Source of the DNA: Chloroflexota bacterium
GTDB lineage: Bacteria; Chloroflexota; Limnocylindria; P2-11E
Reading direction: 5' to 3'
Length of the DNA stretch: 32,502 bases
Assembly: GCA_005880575.1 (NCBI GenBank)
Contig: VBIZ01000193.1
Location: forward strand, 1-32,502
The position numbers and the translations under genes are program-made. Below, piece after piece: positions 25,658 through 32,502 of this stretch. Numbering within the stretch: the first letter of the stretch is position 1; each line of letters opens with the position of its first letter. Under the pieces are notes generated by a model. The model saw only the letters and a list, made by a program, of their open reading frames with translations. It did no database searches and was not told the origin of the DNA.

Positions 25658-26169
25658 ACGTCGTCATCGTCGGCTGCGGCCGTGTGGGGGGATTCCTCGC
25701 GGGCCTGCTCGATTCGGAGGGGCACCGCGTGAGCGTTGTCGATATCGCGTCGACGACCCCCGCGCGCGCGGAGCGGGCTTGGTTCCAGCATCTGCCCAGC
25801 TCGTTCAAAGGCGAGACGATCCTCGGGGACGGCACCGATCTGGAGGTGCTGCGTCAGGCGGGCATCGAGCGCGCGGATTCGCTTCTGGCCCTGACCGAGG
25901 GCGACAACCGCAATCTCATGGCAGCGCAGATCGCGCAGAAGATCTTCGGCGTCAAGCAGGTAATCGCGAAGGTGAACGACCCGGTCCGCGCGCAGACCTA
26001 TCGGGAGATGGGCATCAACACGTTCTCCCGGACGACGATCCTCGGCACGCTGCTTCAAGCGATGCTGCAGGAGGACCGCGAAGTGGGCGAAGTCCTCATG
26101 CGGAAAGCGCTCGCCCACGAGGCCGAGATGGTCCACGAGCCCGTGAAGACCCCTGTGAAGGCGCGGTAA
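25654..26169 (+). CDS. TrkA-N (RCK) NAD-binding K+ transport protein 1 (CeoB-like)
   Basis: VNVVIVGCGRVGGFLAGLLDSEGHRVSVVDI...GDGTDLEVLRQAGIERADSLLALTEGDNRNLMAAQIAQ. Confidence 0.88.
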   Translation: MNVVIVGCGRVGGFLAGLLDSEGHRVSVVDIASTTPARAERAWFQHLPSSFKGETILGDGTDLEVLRQAGIERADSLLALTEGDNRNLMAAQIAQKIFGVKQVIAKVNDPVRAQTYREMGINTFSRTTILGTLLQAMLQEDREVGEVLMRKALAHEAEMVHEPVKTPVKAR

Positions 26170-26171
26170 GC

Positions 26172-26828
26172 GTGTACTTCGTCGTCGCCGGCGCGGGCGA
26201 GATCGGGTTCCATCTGTCGCAGGCGCTCCTCGAGGCTGGACACGAAGTCACGGTCATCGAGGCCGATCGGCGTCGGGCCAACTTCGTGCAGGAAAAGCTT
26301 GGCTCGATCGTCATGAACGCCCCGGCGGATGAGGGGCGCGCGCAGATGGAGGCGGGCTGCAGCCGTGCCGATGCGCTCATCGCGGTCACCGGAGACGACG
26401 CCAAGAACCTCGTGATCTGCCAGCTCGCGAAGATACGCTGCGGCACGCCGCGCGTGATCGCGCGTGTGAACAACCCCAAGAACGAGATTGTCTTCAAGAC
26501 CCTCGGCATCGACGAGACGATCTCCTCGACGCGCGTGCTGATGAATGTGATCGAGCAGGAGCTTCCATCGGGCGGGTTCATGCCGCTCATGTCTCTTGCG
26601 GGTTCGGCAAACGAGCTGATCGAGGCCGAGATCGCGATCGGGACGCCGCCCGCCGGCAAGACCGTCGGGAGCCTGCGACTGCCGAGCGGCGCGCTCGTCG
26701 GCGGGATCATCCGCAAGGGCAAGCTCCTGCATGCCGACGACGACACGAAGCTCGAGGTAGGCGATCGCGTCATGGTGTTCTCGCCCACGGCGTCGGAGAG
26801 CGAAGTCCGAAAGGCGCTGTTCGGCTAG
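26172..26828 (+). CDS. TrkA-N/TrkA-C (RCK) K+ transport protein 2 (CeoC-like)
   Basis: VYFVVAGAGEIGFHLSQALLEAGHEVTVIEADRRRA...ADALIAVTGDDAKNLVICQLAK; TrkA-C-like tail TVGSLRLPSGALVGGIIRKGKLLHADDDTKLEVGDRVMVF. Confidence 0.9.
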   Translation: MYFVVAGAGEIGFHLSQALLEAGHEVTVIEADRRRANFVQEKLGSIVMNAPADEGRAQMEAGCSRADALIAVTGDDAKNLVICQLAKIRCGTPRVIARVNNPKNEIVFKTLGIDETISSTRVLMNVIEQELPSGGFMPLMSLAGSANELIEAEIAIGTPPAGKTVGSLRLPSGALVGGIIRKGKLLHADDDTKLEVGDRVMVFSPTASESEVRKALFG

Positions 26829-26833
26829 AGGCA

Positions 26834-26990
26834 GCGGCGGGTCCTGTCCGGCGGAGAGAGCAGCGTCGGGGTCTTCTTCGCTCGGCCCCTCGTGGGATCG
26901 CGATGGACCGCCGACCAGCGGCCGCTCGCTCAGAAGACCCCGACGCTGCTCAAACCCCCTGCTGTCCCGACCCGGGACAGGACCCGCCGC
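26834..26990. repeat. Nested inverted repeat (long hairpin) filling a convergent intergenic gap, copy B
   Basis: Outer arms GCGGCGGGTCCTGTCC (26834-26849)/GGACAGGACCCGCCGC (26975-26990), 16 bp; inner arms GAGCAGCGTCGGGGTCTTCT (26858-26877)/AGAAGACCCCGACGCTGCTC (26932-26951), 20 bp; all perfect. Confidence 0.92.
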
Positions 26991-26993
26991 GTG

Positions 26994-29042
26994 CTAGACG
27001 TGATACGGAACGTCGATAACCACCGTGTTGGGGCGGAAGAAGAGCCTTAGCTTGAGTCGGAGCGCAGCCTGGTTGTGCAAGAGGTATTCCCACGGATGGC
27101 GCGGGACGAACTCGGACAGGACGACCGTGATCGGCCGCAGGGGGTCCTGCTTCTGCAACGCGTCGATGTATGCCAGGAGTGGCGGGATGAGCGCCCGATA
27201 TGGTGACTCGAGGATGACGAGGTCGGCGTCGCCGTCGACATCGAGGCTGCGCCAACGGTCGCGGATGCCCTCTCCTTCCGCGGGGTCGTCGGTCACGTGG
27301 ATGACCGTGACCAGCGGAGCGATCGAGCGGGCGTAGGCGAGAGCCTCGAGCGACGCGCGATCTAGCCGCGCCAGGAGTAGCAACACCCGGGGCGCCGCCC
27401 GACGGGGTAGAGCCGCATGAGGCTGATCCAGCGTGAGCGCGTCCTCGACCGAGCGGTAGTGGCGGTTGATCGCCCACATCAGGGCGATGAGGACGGGGAT
27501 GAGTACGAGGATCATCCACGCGCCGAGCGTGAACTTCGCGACGCCGACGACCATCGCCACGAGGGCGGTTGCGACGGCGCCGAGTCCGTTCAAGGCCGCG
27601 CGCCAGCGCCACCCGCGTTCGGTCCCGCGCAACCTCCACCAGTGCCGGACCATGCCGGCCTGGCTCAGGGTGAACGCGATGAATACGCCGACCGTGTAGA
27701 GGGGGATCAGGTTCGTCACGCTGCCGCCGAACGCGACGATCAGGAGCCCCGACAGGACCGCGAGGACGACGATCCCGGTCGTGAACGCAAGACGGTCGCC
27801 GCGGAACTGGAAGTAGTGCGGCGCGAAACGATCGCGGGCCAGGATGCTGGCGAGGCGCGGAAAGTCCGCGAAGGCGGTATTGGCCGCGAGGACGAGCAAT
27901 AGCGCGGTAGAGACCTGCACGAGGTAGTGATACGGAGTGCCGGTGCCGACAAAGGAACGCGTGAGCTGGCTCACCACGGTCTCCTGCTCGGTCGGATCGG
28001 GAATGATTCCGAGCTGGCCCGCGAGAAAGCTCATGCCGAGGAAGATCGCCCCAAAGAACGAGCCCATGAGGATGAGGACGGCCTGCGCGTTTCGCGATTC
28101 GCGCGGCTTGAAGGCCGGAACCCCATTCGACACCGCCTCCACGCCGGTCAGCGCGACCGACCCTGAGGCGAACGCCCGGAGCACGAGCAGGATGCCGAGC
28201 GGTTCGATCGCCTGCTGCGGCCTCCACTCGGGAGGTGCGGCGTACGGCGGCAGAGTCCCGGTCCCGAATCGGAGGAGACCATAGGCCAGAAGCCCGAAGA
28301 TCGCGGCGAGGTAGACGTAGGTGGGAAGAGCGAAGATCGTCGCGCTCTCTCGGATCCCGCGGAGGTTGCCAATCGCGAGGATCACGACGAACGCGATGCC
28401 AAGCGCGACGCGGACATCGAAGAGCTGCGGGAAGAGCGATGTGAGGGCGGCGACCCCCGCAGCGATCGATACCGCGACGGTGAGGACGTAGTCGGTGAGG
28501 AGTGCAGCCGCGGCGGTCAGGCCCGGGAAGGGCCCGAGGTTGTCGCTCGCCACGATGTAGGAGCCACCACCGTTCGGATACGCCCGGATCGTTTGCTGGT
28601 AGCTCACGACCACGATCGCGAGCACGAGGATGATCGCGAGGGTGATGGGGAGGGTGAGCGCGGCCATCGCGCCGAGTCCGGCGACGAGGAGCACGCGCAT
28701 GATCTCTTCGGTCGCGTACGCGGAAGACGAGATGTTGTCGGAGGCGAAGACGGCGAGGCCCTTCGCCTTGCCGATCCGCTCCTCAAGCTCTTGGCTGGTC
28801 GGTATGCGCGCCCCGAAAAGCGCTCGGCGCGCGCGATCGACCACACGGCCCGGCGCGGTCGTCGGCGCGAGGACCTGTTCGGTCGCGACGAGGTGGCCCG
28901 CGTTCTTGCGCTCGAACTCGTGCTGGAAAGGCCGGACGATGCGCACGTAACGGTCGCCACGGTGCCGCCCACCAACCGCGTGACGTTCCTCGAGGTCCGG
29001 GCTGCCCTTGGTGCGCTGTGGCTTCGCCTCTGGCTCGTTCAC
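26994..29042 (-). CDS. APC-superfamily permease, KimA/KUP-like, copy 3
   Basis: LAVFASDNISSSAYATEEIMRVL, YPNGGGSYIVASDNLG, ASGSVALTGVEAVSNGVPAF; ends LFFRPNTVVIDVPYHV. Confidence 0.85.
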   Translation of the reverse strand: MNEPEAKPQRTKGSPDLEERHAVGGRHRGDRYVRIVRPFQHEFERKNAGHLVATEQVLAPTTAPGRVVDRARRALFGARIPTSQELEERIGKAKGLAVFASDNISSSAYATEEIMRVLLVAGLGAMAALTLPITLAIILVLAIVVVSYQQTIRAYPNGGGSYIVASDNLGPFPGLTAAAALLTDYVLTVAVSIAAGVAALTSLFPQLFDVRVALGIAFVVILAIGNLRGIRESATIFALPTYVYLAAIFGLLAYGLLRFGTGTLPPYAAPPEWRPQQAIEPLGILLVLRAFASGSVALTGVEAVSNGVPAFKPRESRNAQAVLILMGSFFGAIFLGMSFLAGQLGIIPDPTEQETVVSQLTRSFVGTGTPYHYLVQVSTALLLVLAANTAFADFPRLASILARDRFAPHYFQFRGDRLAFTTGIVVLAVLSGLLIVAFGGSVTNLIPLYTVGVFIAFTLSQAGMVRHWWRLRGTERGWRWRAALNGLGAVATALVAMVVGVAKFTLGAWMILVLIPVLIALMWAINRHYRSVEDALTLDQPHAALPRRAAPRVLLLLARLDRASLEALAYARSIAPLVTVIHVTDDPAEGEGIRDRWRSLDVDGDADLVILESPYRALIPPLLAYIDALQKQDPLRPITVVLSEFVPRHPWEYLLHNQAALRLKLRLFFRPNTVVIDVPYHV

Positions 29043-29069
29043 CGCTCGAGCAAGGGTCTCGCGTGACCC

Positions 29070-29117
29070 CTCAACGACTCCTGAACGCGGAGACCCGCGC
29101 GCTCAACCGGCGCTCAA
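29070..29117 (-). promoter_or_regulatory. Candidate OmpR-family (KdpE?) direct-repeat operator upstream of permease copy 3
   Basis: Minus-strand half-sites TTGAG at 29117-29113, TTGAG at 29106-29102, TTCAG at 29085-29081 and TTGAG at 29074-29070: spacings 11, 21 and 11 bp. Confidence 0.4.
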
Positions 29118-29124
29118 TACCGCG

Positions 29125-29853
29125 CTACAGGTCCTCCGAGCGGAAACGGTAGCCGACCCCTGGCTCGGTGGTGAGGTGCTTGGGAGCCTGTGGGTCCTCC
29201 TCGATCTTCCTTCTGAGCCGGGCGACGTACACGTGGAGGTAATGCGACTCGTCGCCGTAATCAGGTCCCCAGACGCGCTGCAGCAGCATCCGGTCTGTCA
29301 GGACCTTGTTCGCGTTAGTCAGAAAGACCTTCAGCAGGTCGTACTCAGTCGGCGTTAGATGGATTTCTCGCCCGCCGATTCTTACTTCGCGCCGCTCCAG
29401 GTCGACGACGAGGTCGCCGCTGCGGATGCGCGGTTCAGTGCCGGCCCCCGGCCGGGCGACGTGCCGCAGCGCGACGCGGATGCGGGCGAGAAGCTCATCG
29501 ATCCCGAAGGGCTTCGTCATGTAGTCGTCGGCGCCGAGGTCCAGCGCGCTGACCTTGTCGTGCTCGCCTCCCCGCGCTGAGAGAACGATGATCGGGGTCC
29601 CCGAATGCTCGCGGATGTGCCGGACGATCTCGAACCCGTCGCCGTCGGGTAGGTTGAGGTCGAGCACGACGAGATCGGGCGGGCGTCGTTCGTAGCTTGC
29701 GATCGCATCGCCGGCGGTCTCGGCGGTGTCGACCTGGAAACCGTGACCGCGCAGATTTGTCCGCAGGGTCCGCACCATCGAGGGCTCGTCGTCGACCACG
29801 AGGAGTCTCGCGCCCGACGGCTCCGCGCGGACGGCGTTAACGGACACCGGCAC
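29125..29853 (-). CDS. kdpE: OmpR/PhoB-family response regulator, KdpE-like
   Basis: RLLVVDDEPSMVRTLRTNLRGHGFQV...PDLVVLDLNLPDGDGFEIVRHIRE...GADDYMTKPFGIDELLARIRVALRH...LTPTEYDLLKVFLTNANKVLTDRMLLQRVWGPDYGDESHYLHVYVARLRRKIE. Confidence 0.88.
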   Translation of the reverse strand: MPVSVNAVRAEPSGARLLVVDDEPSMVRTLRTNLRGHGFQVDTAETAGDAIASYERRPPDLVVLDLNLPDGDGFEIVRHIREHSGTPIIVLSARGGEHDKVSALDLGADDYMTKPFGIDELLARIRVALRHVARPGAGTEPRIRSGDLVVDLERREVRIGGREIHLTPTEYDLLKVFLTNANKVLTDRMLLQRVWGPDYGDESHYLHVYVARLRRKIEEDPQAPKHLTTEPGVGYRFRSEDL

Positions 29854-31372
29854 GCACCGGAAGTGTGAAGACGATGCGGGTACCGTCGCTCACCGCGCGA
29901 TCGATCCAAATCTTGCCGGCGTGCGCCTCGACGAGTCGCTTGGCGATCGCGAGGCCGAGCCCGACGCCGCGCGGACCCTGGCCGGCACGAGCCAGGCGGA
30001 CGAACGGTTCGAAGATCCGCTCACTCTCGCCCGGCGTGATACCCGAGCCATGGTCGCGGATCGCGAAGCGTATGTCGCCGTCGTCGCGTGCAACGGTGAT
30101 GCCGATCTCCGATCCGGCCGGCGAAAACTTGGCCGCGTTCTCGACCAGGTTGGAAAGCACCTGCTGGATCTCCACGTAGTCGAGCTCGATCGGAGGAAGG
30201 TCTTCAGGAACGTCGAGTCGCACCGGATGCCCGGCGGTGACGGGGCGCATGCGGCCGGCGACGTCCTCGACGAGGGCTCCGACGTCGTGCCACGCCTTAT
30301 GCGGCACCAGCGTTCCGTTTTCGATCCGTGACAAGTCGAGAAGATTTCCGACGACACGATCGAGGCGCACCGCCTCGTCCTGTATCGCTCCGGCGAACTC
30401 ATCGCGCTCGCGCTCGGTCCAATCCACGTCGCGTTGCCGAAGGCTCCCGGCGGAAGCGAGGATCGAAGCGAGCGGCGTCCGGAGCTCGTGCGACACAGCG
30501 TGCAGCAGCTCCGTCTTCAGATCGTCGGCGCGACGAAGGACCTCCGCCTCCGTCGCGTCTTTGCGGAATCGAGCACGCTCGATCGTCAGGCCCAGTTGGG
30601 CGGCGGCGACGGCCAGCAGTCGATCGTCGCCTGGCCCGATGTCTGGCGCGCCCGCGCGTGGCAGGATCCGGATCCCGCCGATTCGCTGGTTCGCCGAAAC
30701 GATCGGCACCATGCGGGCGCGGCTGTCGCGCATCCGCCCGGGGACCTGTGGGCCGATCAGACGGATGCGCCGCCCAGATTCCCCGTGCGAGTCGATCAGC
30801 TGCAGCTGCAGCCCGGCTGCCCGGAGCGCATTGCGGGCGGCATCGTCCCGGGCCGCGACGGCCGGGTGGGGCAGGATCTCCGAGTCCGCCTCGATGGCCA
30901 CCGCGTCGAGGTCCAGCGCTTTCCGGAAGTGCTCGGCTACTCCGACCAGTGCACGCTCGAGATCGGGCTCGGCCATGAGGAACGCGGCCTCGTAGAGGAC
31001 CTTCGCGTCGTGCTCGCGGTGCTCGGCCTCCAGAGCGCGCGCCCGTTCTCGCGCCGCGAGCGTTCCGGTGACCACCGCGGTCATCAGGAACAGTGCGAGC
31101 GAGAACAGCTCCTCCGCGTCCGCCACCACGAGCTGATGCGTCGGTGGCACGAAGAACCAGTCGAACGTGACAAAGGCCAGGACGCTCGCGAGGATTGCGG
31201 CGCCCCGACCGAGCGCGACCGCGACCACGAGGACGGCGACGAGATAGAGCATCGAGATATTCGCGATCTGCGCGCGCCCCGCGATGACGCCGATGAGCGC
31301 GGTCGTGATGGCCACCGCGGCGATGGCACCGGCGAACGGGAACAAGCGTCGCATCACCCCACGATTGTCCAT
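29837..31372 (-). CDS. KdpD-like sensor kinase lacking the N-terminal KdpD/Usp domains (DUF4118, GAF-like, HisKA, HATPase)
   Basis: Four-helix region with DWFFVPPTHQLVVAD (KdpD-type DUF4118); HAVSHELRTPLASILASAGSL; NLVENAAKFSP; DHGSGITPGESERIFEPFVR; GVGLGLAIAKRLVEAHAGKIW. Start ATG at 31372 overlaps the Hsp70-like stop (TAATG). Confidence 0.85.
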   Translation of the reverse strand: MDNRGVMRRLFPFAGAIAAVAITTALIGVIAGRAQIANISMLYLVAVLVVAVALGRGAAILASVLAFVTFDWFFVPPTHQLVVADAEELFSLALFLMTAVVTGTLAARERARALEAEHREHDAKVLYEAAFLMAEPDLERALVGVAEHFRKALDLDAVAIEADSEILPHPAVAARDDAARNALRAAGLQLQLIDSHGESGRRIRLIGPQVPGRMRDSRARMVPIVSANQRIGGIRILPRAGAPDIGPGDDRLLAVAAAQLGLTIERARFRKDATEAEVLRRADDLKTELLHAVSHELRTPLASILASAGSLRQRDVDWTERERDEFAGAIQDEAVRLDRVVGNLLDLSRIENGTLVPHKAWHDVGALVEDVAGRMRPVTAGHPVRLDVPEDLPPIELDYVEIQQVLSNLVENAAKFSPAGSEIGITVARDDGDIRFAIRDHGSGITPGESERIFEPFVRLARAGQGPRGVGLGLAIAKRLVEAHAGKIWIDRAVSDGTRIVFTLPVRAGVR

Positions 31373-32502
31373 TAGCTCGTGATCGCGGCCTCGGTCACGC
31401 CGGGCATCGCTAAACCTGCGGCGACGCTCGTGAACGCTGCGGCGTCGCGCGCGGCGGCCTTCGGGACGAGGTCGCGCATCAGCGCGCGGAAGGCCGGGAT
31501 CGCGCTCGACCCGCCCGTGTAGACAACCATGGAAATCTCGGATGGCTCGAGGCCCGCGTCCCCGGTCACGCGCCGCACGAGGGTCGCGGTCTCGTTGAGC
31601 ATCGGCCCGATCAGATGCTCGAAGCGGCCCCGCGTGACGCGCGCGTCGACGTCCACCTCGGCGTGGTGGTACGTGAGGATCGCGGCGGGGACCGTGGAGA
31701 GGTCGATCTTCGTGGCGTCGGTCGTCTGGAAGATCTCGTAGCCGAGCTGGAGCTCGATCGCGCTCCGCAGAGCGGCGAGCTCGCGCCGCGGCGCACCCGC
31801 GCGCACGAGGTCGTCGAGCGCATCGAGGAGCGGCTTCTCGTTGAGCGCCGAGAGCGCGTGCCAGTCGCGCAGCGCGTTGACGATGTAGCGCGGAAGCCGA
31901 AGCCGCTTGGGGCCCCACTCGGCGCGCGACCCGAGACGCGGCGCCACGGCGTCCTCGATGAGGAGCTCGGTCGCGCGATCGCCGCCGATCGGACCGCCGG
32001 CGGTGGCCAGCACCGCGATCCCGCCGCGCTCGTCGCGCCGCACCACGCAGAGGTCGAGGGTGCCGCCGCCGAAGTCGAATACGAGGCTCGTTCCCGGTCC
32101 GACGTCCGCGGCATGCGCGGCCGCGATCGGCTCGGGCACGAAGCGGACGTCGCGAAAGCCCGCGAGCTCGGCGGCCGCACGCAGCCTGCCCGTCGCGCGA
32201 TGCTCGGCGTCGTCGCCGCCGATGAAGCGAACGGGCCGGCCGAGCGTGATCGCGTCTGGTGCCGTGCCGGTGAGCTCCTTTGCGCGCTCCCGGACGTGAG
32301 CGAGGATCAGCGCGATGAGGTCCTCCAAGCCCTTCGCGTCGCCAAAAACATTCGTGCGGGTCTCAAGGGGATCGCCCAGGAACGTTTTCAATGCCTGGAA
32401 AAGCCGTCCCGGGGAGCTTGTGTCGGTGTAGATGTGCGCCTCGACCGGCCGCGAGGTCTTGTTATCGCTCGATGTCATCCGGATGCCGAGGAGCTGGAAT
32501 TG
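31372..32502 (-). CDS. Hsp70/DnaK-like (YegD-type) ATPase, 5' end beyond the window
   Basis: ITLGRPVRFIGGDD...FVPEPIAAAHAADVGPGTSLVFDFGGGTLDLCVVR...VVYTGGSSAIPAFRALM; the frame stays open through 32502, upstream of the ATG at 32478. Confidence 0.82.
   Translation of the reverse strand, partial: QFQLLGIRMTSSDNKTSRPVEAHIYTDTSSPGRLFQALKTFLGDPLETRTNVFGDAKGLEDLIALILAHVRERAKELTGTAPDAITLGRPVRFIGGDDAEHRATGRLRAAAELAGFRDVRFVPEPIAAAHAADVGPGTSLVFDFGGGTLDLCVVRRDERGGIAVLATAGGPIGGDRATELLIEDAVAPRLGSRAEWGPKRLRLPRYIVNALRDWHALSALNEKPLLDALDDLVRAGAPRRELAALRSAIELQLGYEIFQTTDATKIDLSTVPAAILTYHHAEVDVDARVTRGRFEHLIGPMLNETATLVRRVTGDAGLEPSEISMVVYTGGSSAIPAFRALMRDLVPKAAARDAAAFTSVAAGLAMPGVTEAAITS

Noticed and set aside
26950-28227. 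425-aa minus ORF overlapping permease copy 3
   Set aside because: Same strand, wrong frame, Arg/Pro/Gly-rich; the 26994-29042 frame carries the conserved permease sequence.
29054-29069. Quasi-palindrome GGGTCTCGCGTGACCC upstream of permease copy 3
   Set aside because: Only a 5-bp perfect stem with mismatches; too weak to call separately from the direct-repeat site next to it.
1-32502. tRNA, rRNA, CRISPR arrays, IS elements, prophage or toxin-antitoxin genes
   Set aside because: No cloverleaf, rRNA, spaced direct-repeat array, transposase or integrase signature was recognised. A tool run (tRNAscan-SE, ISEScan, CRISPRCasFinder) would be needed to exclude them formally.

Overview
32.5 kb of high-GC bacterial chromosome, densely packed with many overlapping start/stop junctions (ATGA, GTGA). 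The lineage is not determined; gene content suggests Chloroflexota or an Actinobacteria-like group (inference only). I see no phage, transposase, CRISPR, rRNA or tRNA. Left to right: (1) a DtxR-family metal regulator (minus, runs off the left edge), apparently with an ATT start codon, divergent from a ZIP metal transporter with two tandem DtxR-type boxes between them; (2) mreB followed by an envelope-glycan operon (WecG/TagA/CpsF, GT4, PHP phosphoesterase, UPF0104/LPG-synthase-like protein, polytopic GT-C-like proteins, GT2, and a tandem pair of paralogous membrane proteins); (3) a DegS-like histidine kinase, a NarL-like regulator whose phospho-acceptor Asp is Glu, a second DegS-like protein with a degraded ATPase domain, and a DinB protein; (4) on the minus strand, a GT87-like membrane protein, SpoIID, hypoxanthine phosphoribosyltransferase and an anchored cupredoxin; (5) rsmG, a HisA-like barrel with a changed active-site motif, a metallophosphoesterase and a PrcB-like lipoprotein; (6) a probable K+ homeostasis island with three KimA/APC-type permeases, a Usp, two TrkA/Ceo-type RCK proteins, and a KdpE plus KdpD-like pair without kdpFABC; (7) an Hsp70-like protein running off the right edge. 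Best leads: the phosphorylation-atypical kinase/regulator/pseudokinase module, the long nested hairpins that fill both convergent intergenic gaps and share a 15-bp core, and a helically phased direct-repeat operator candidate between kdpE and a permease.
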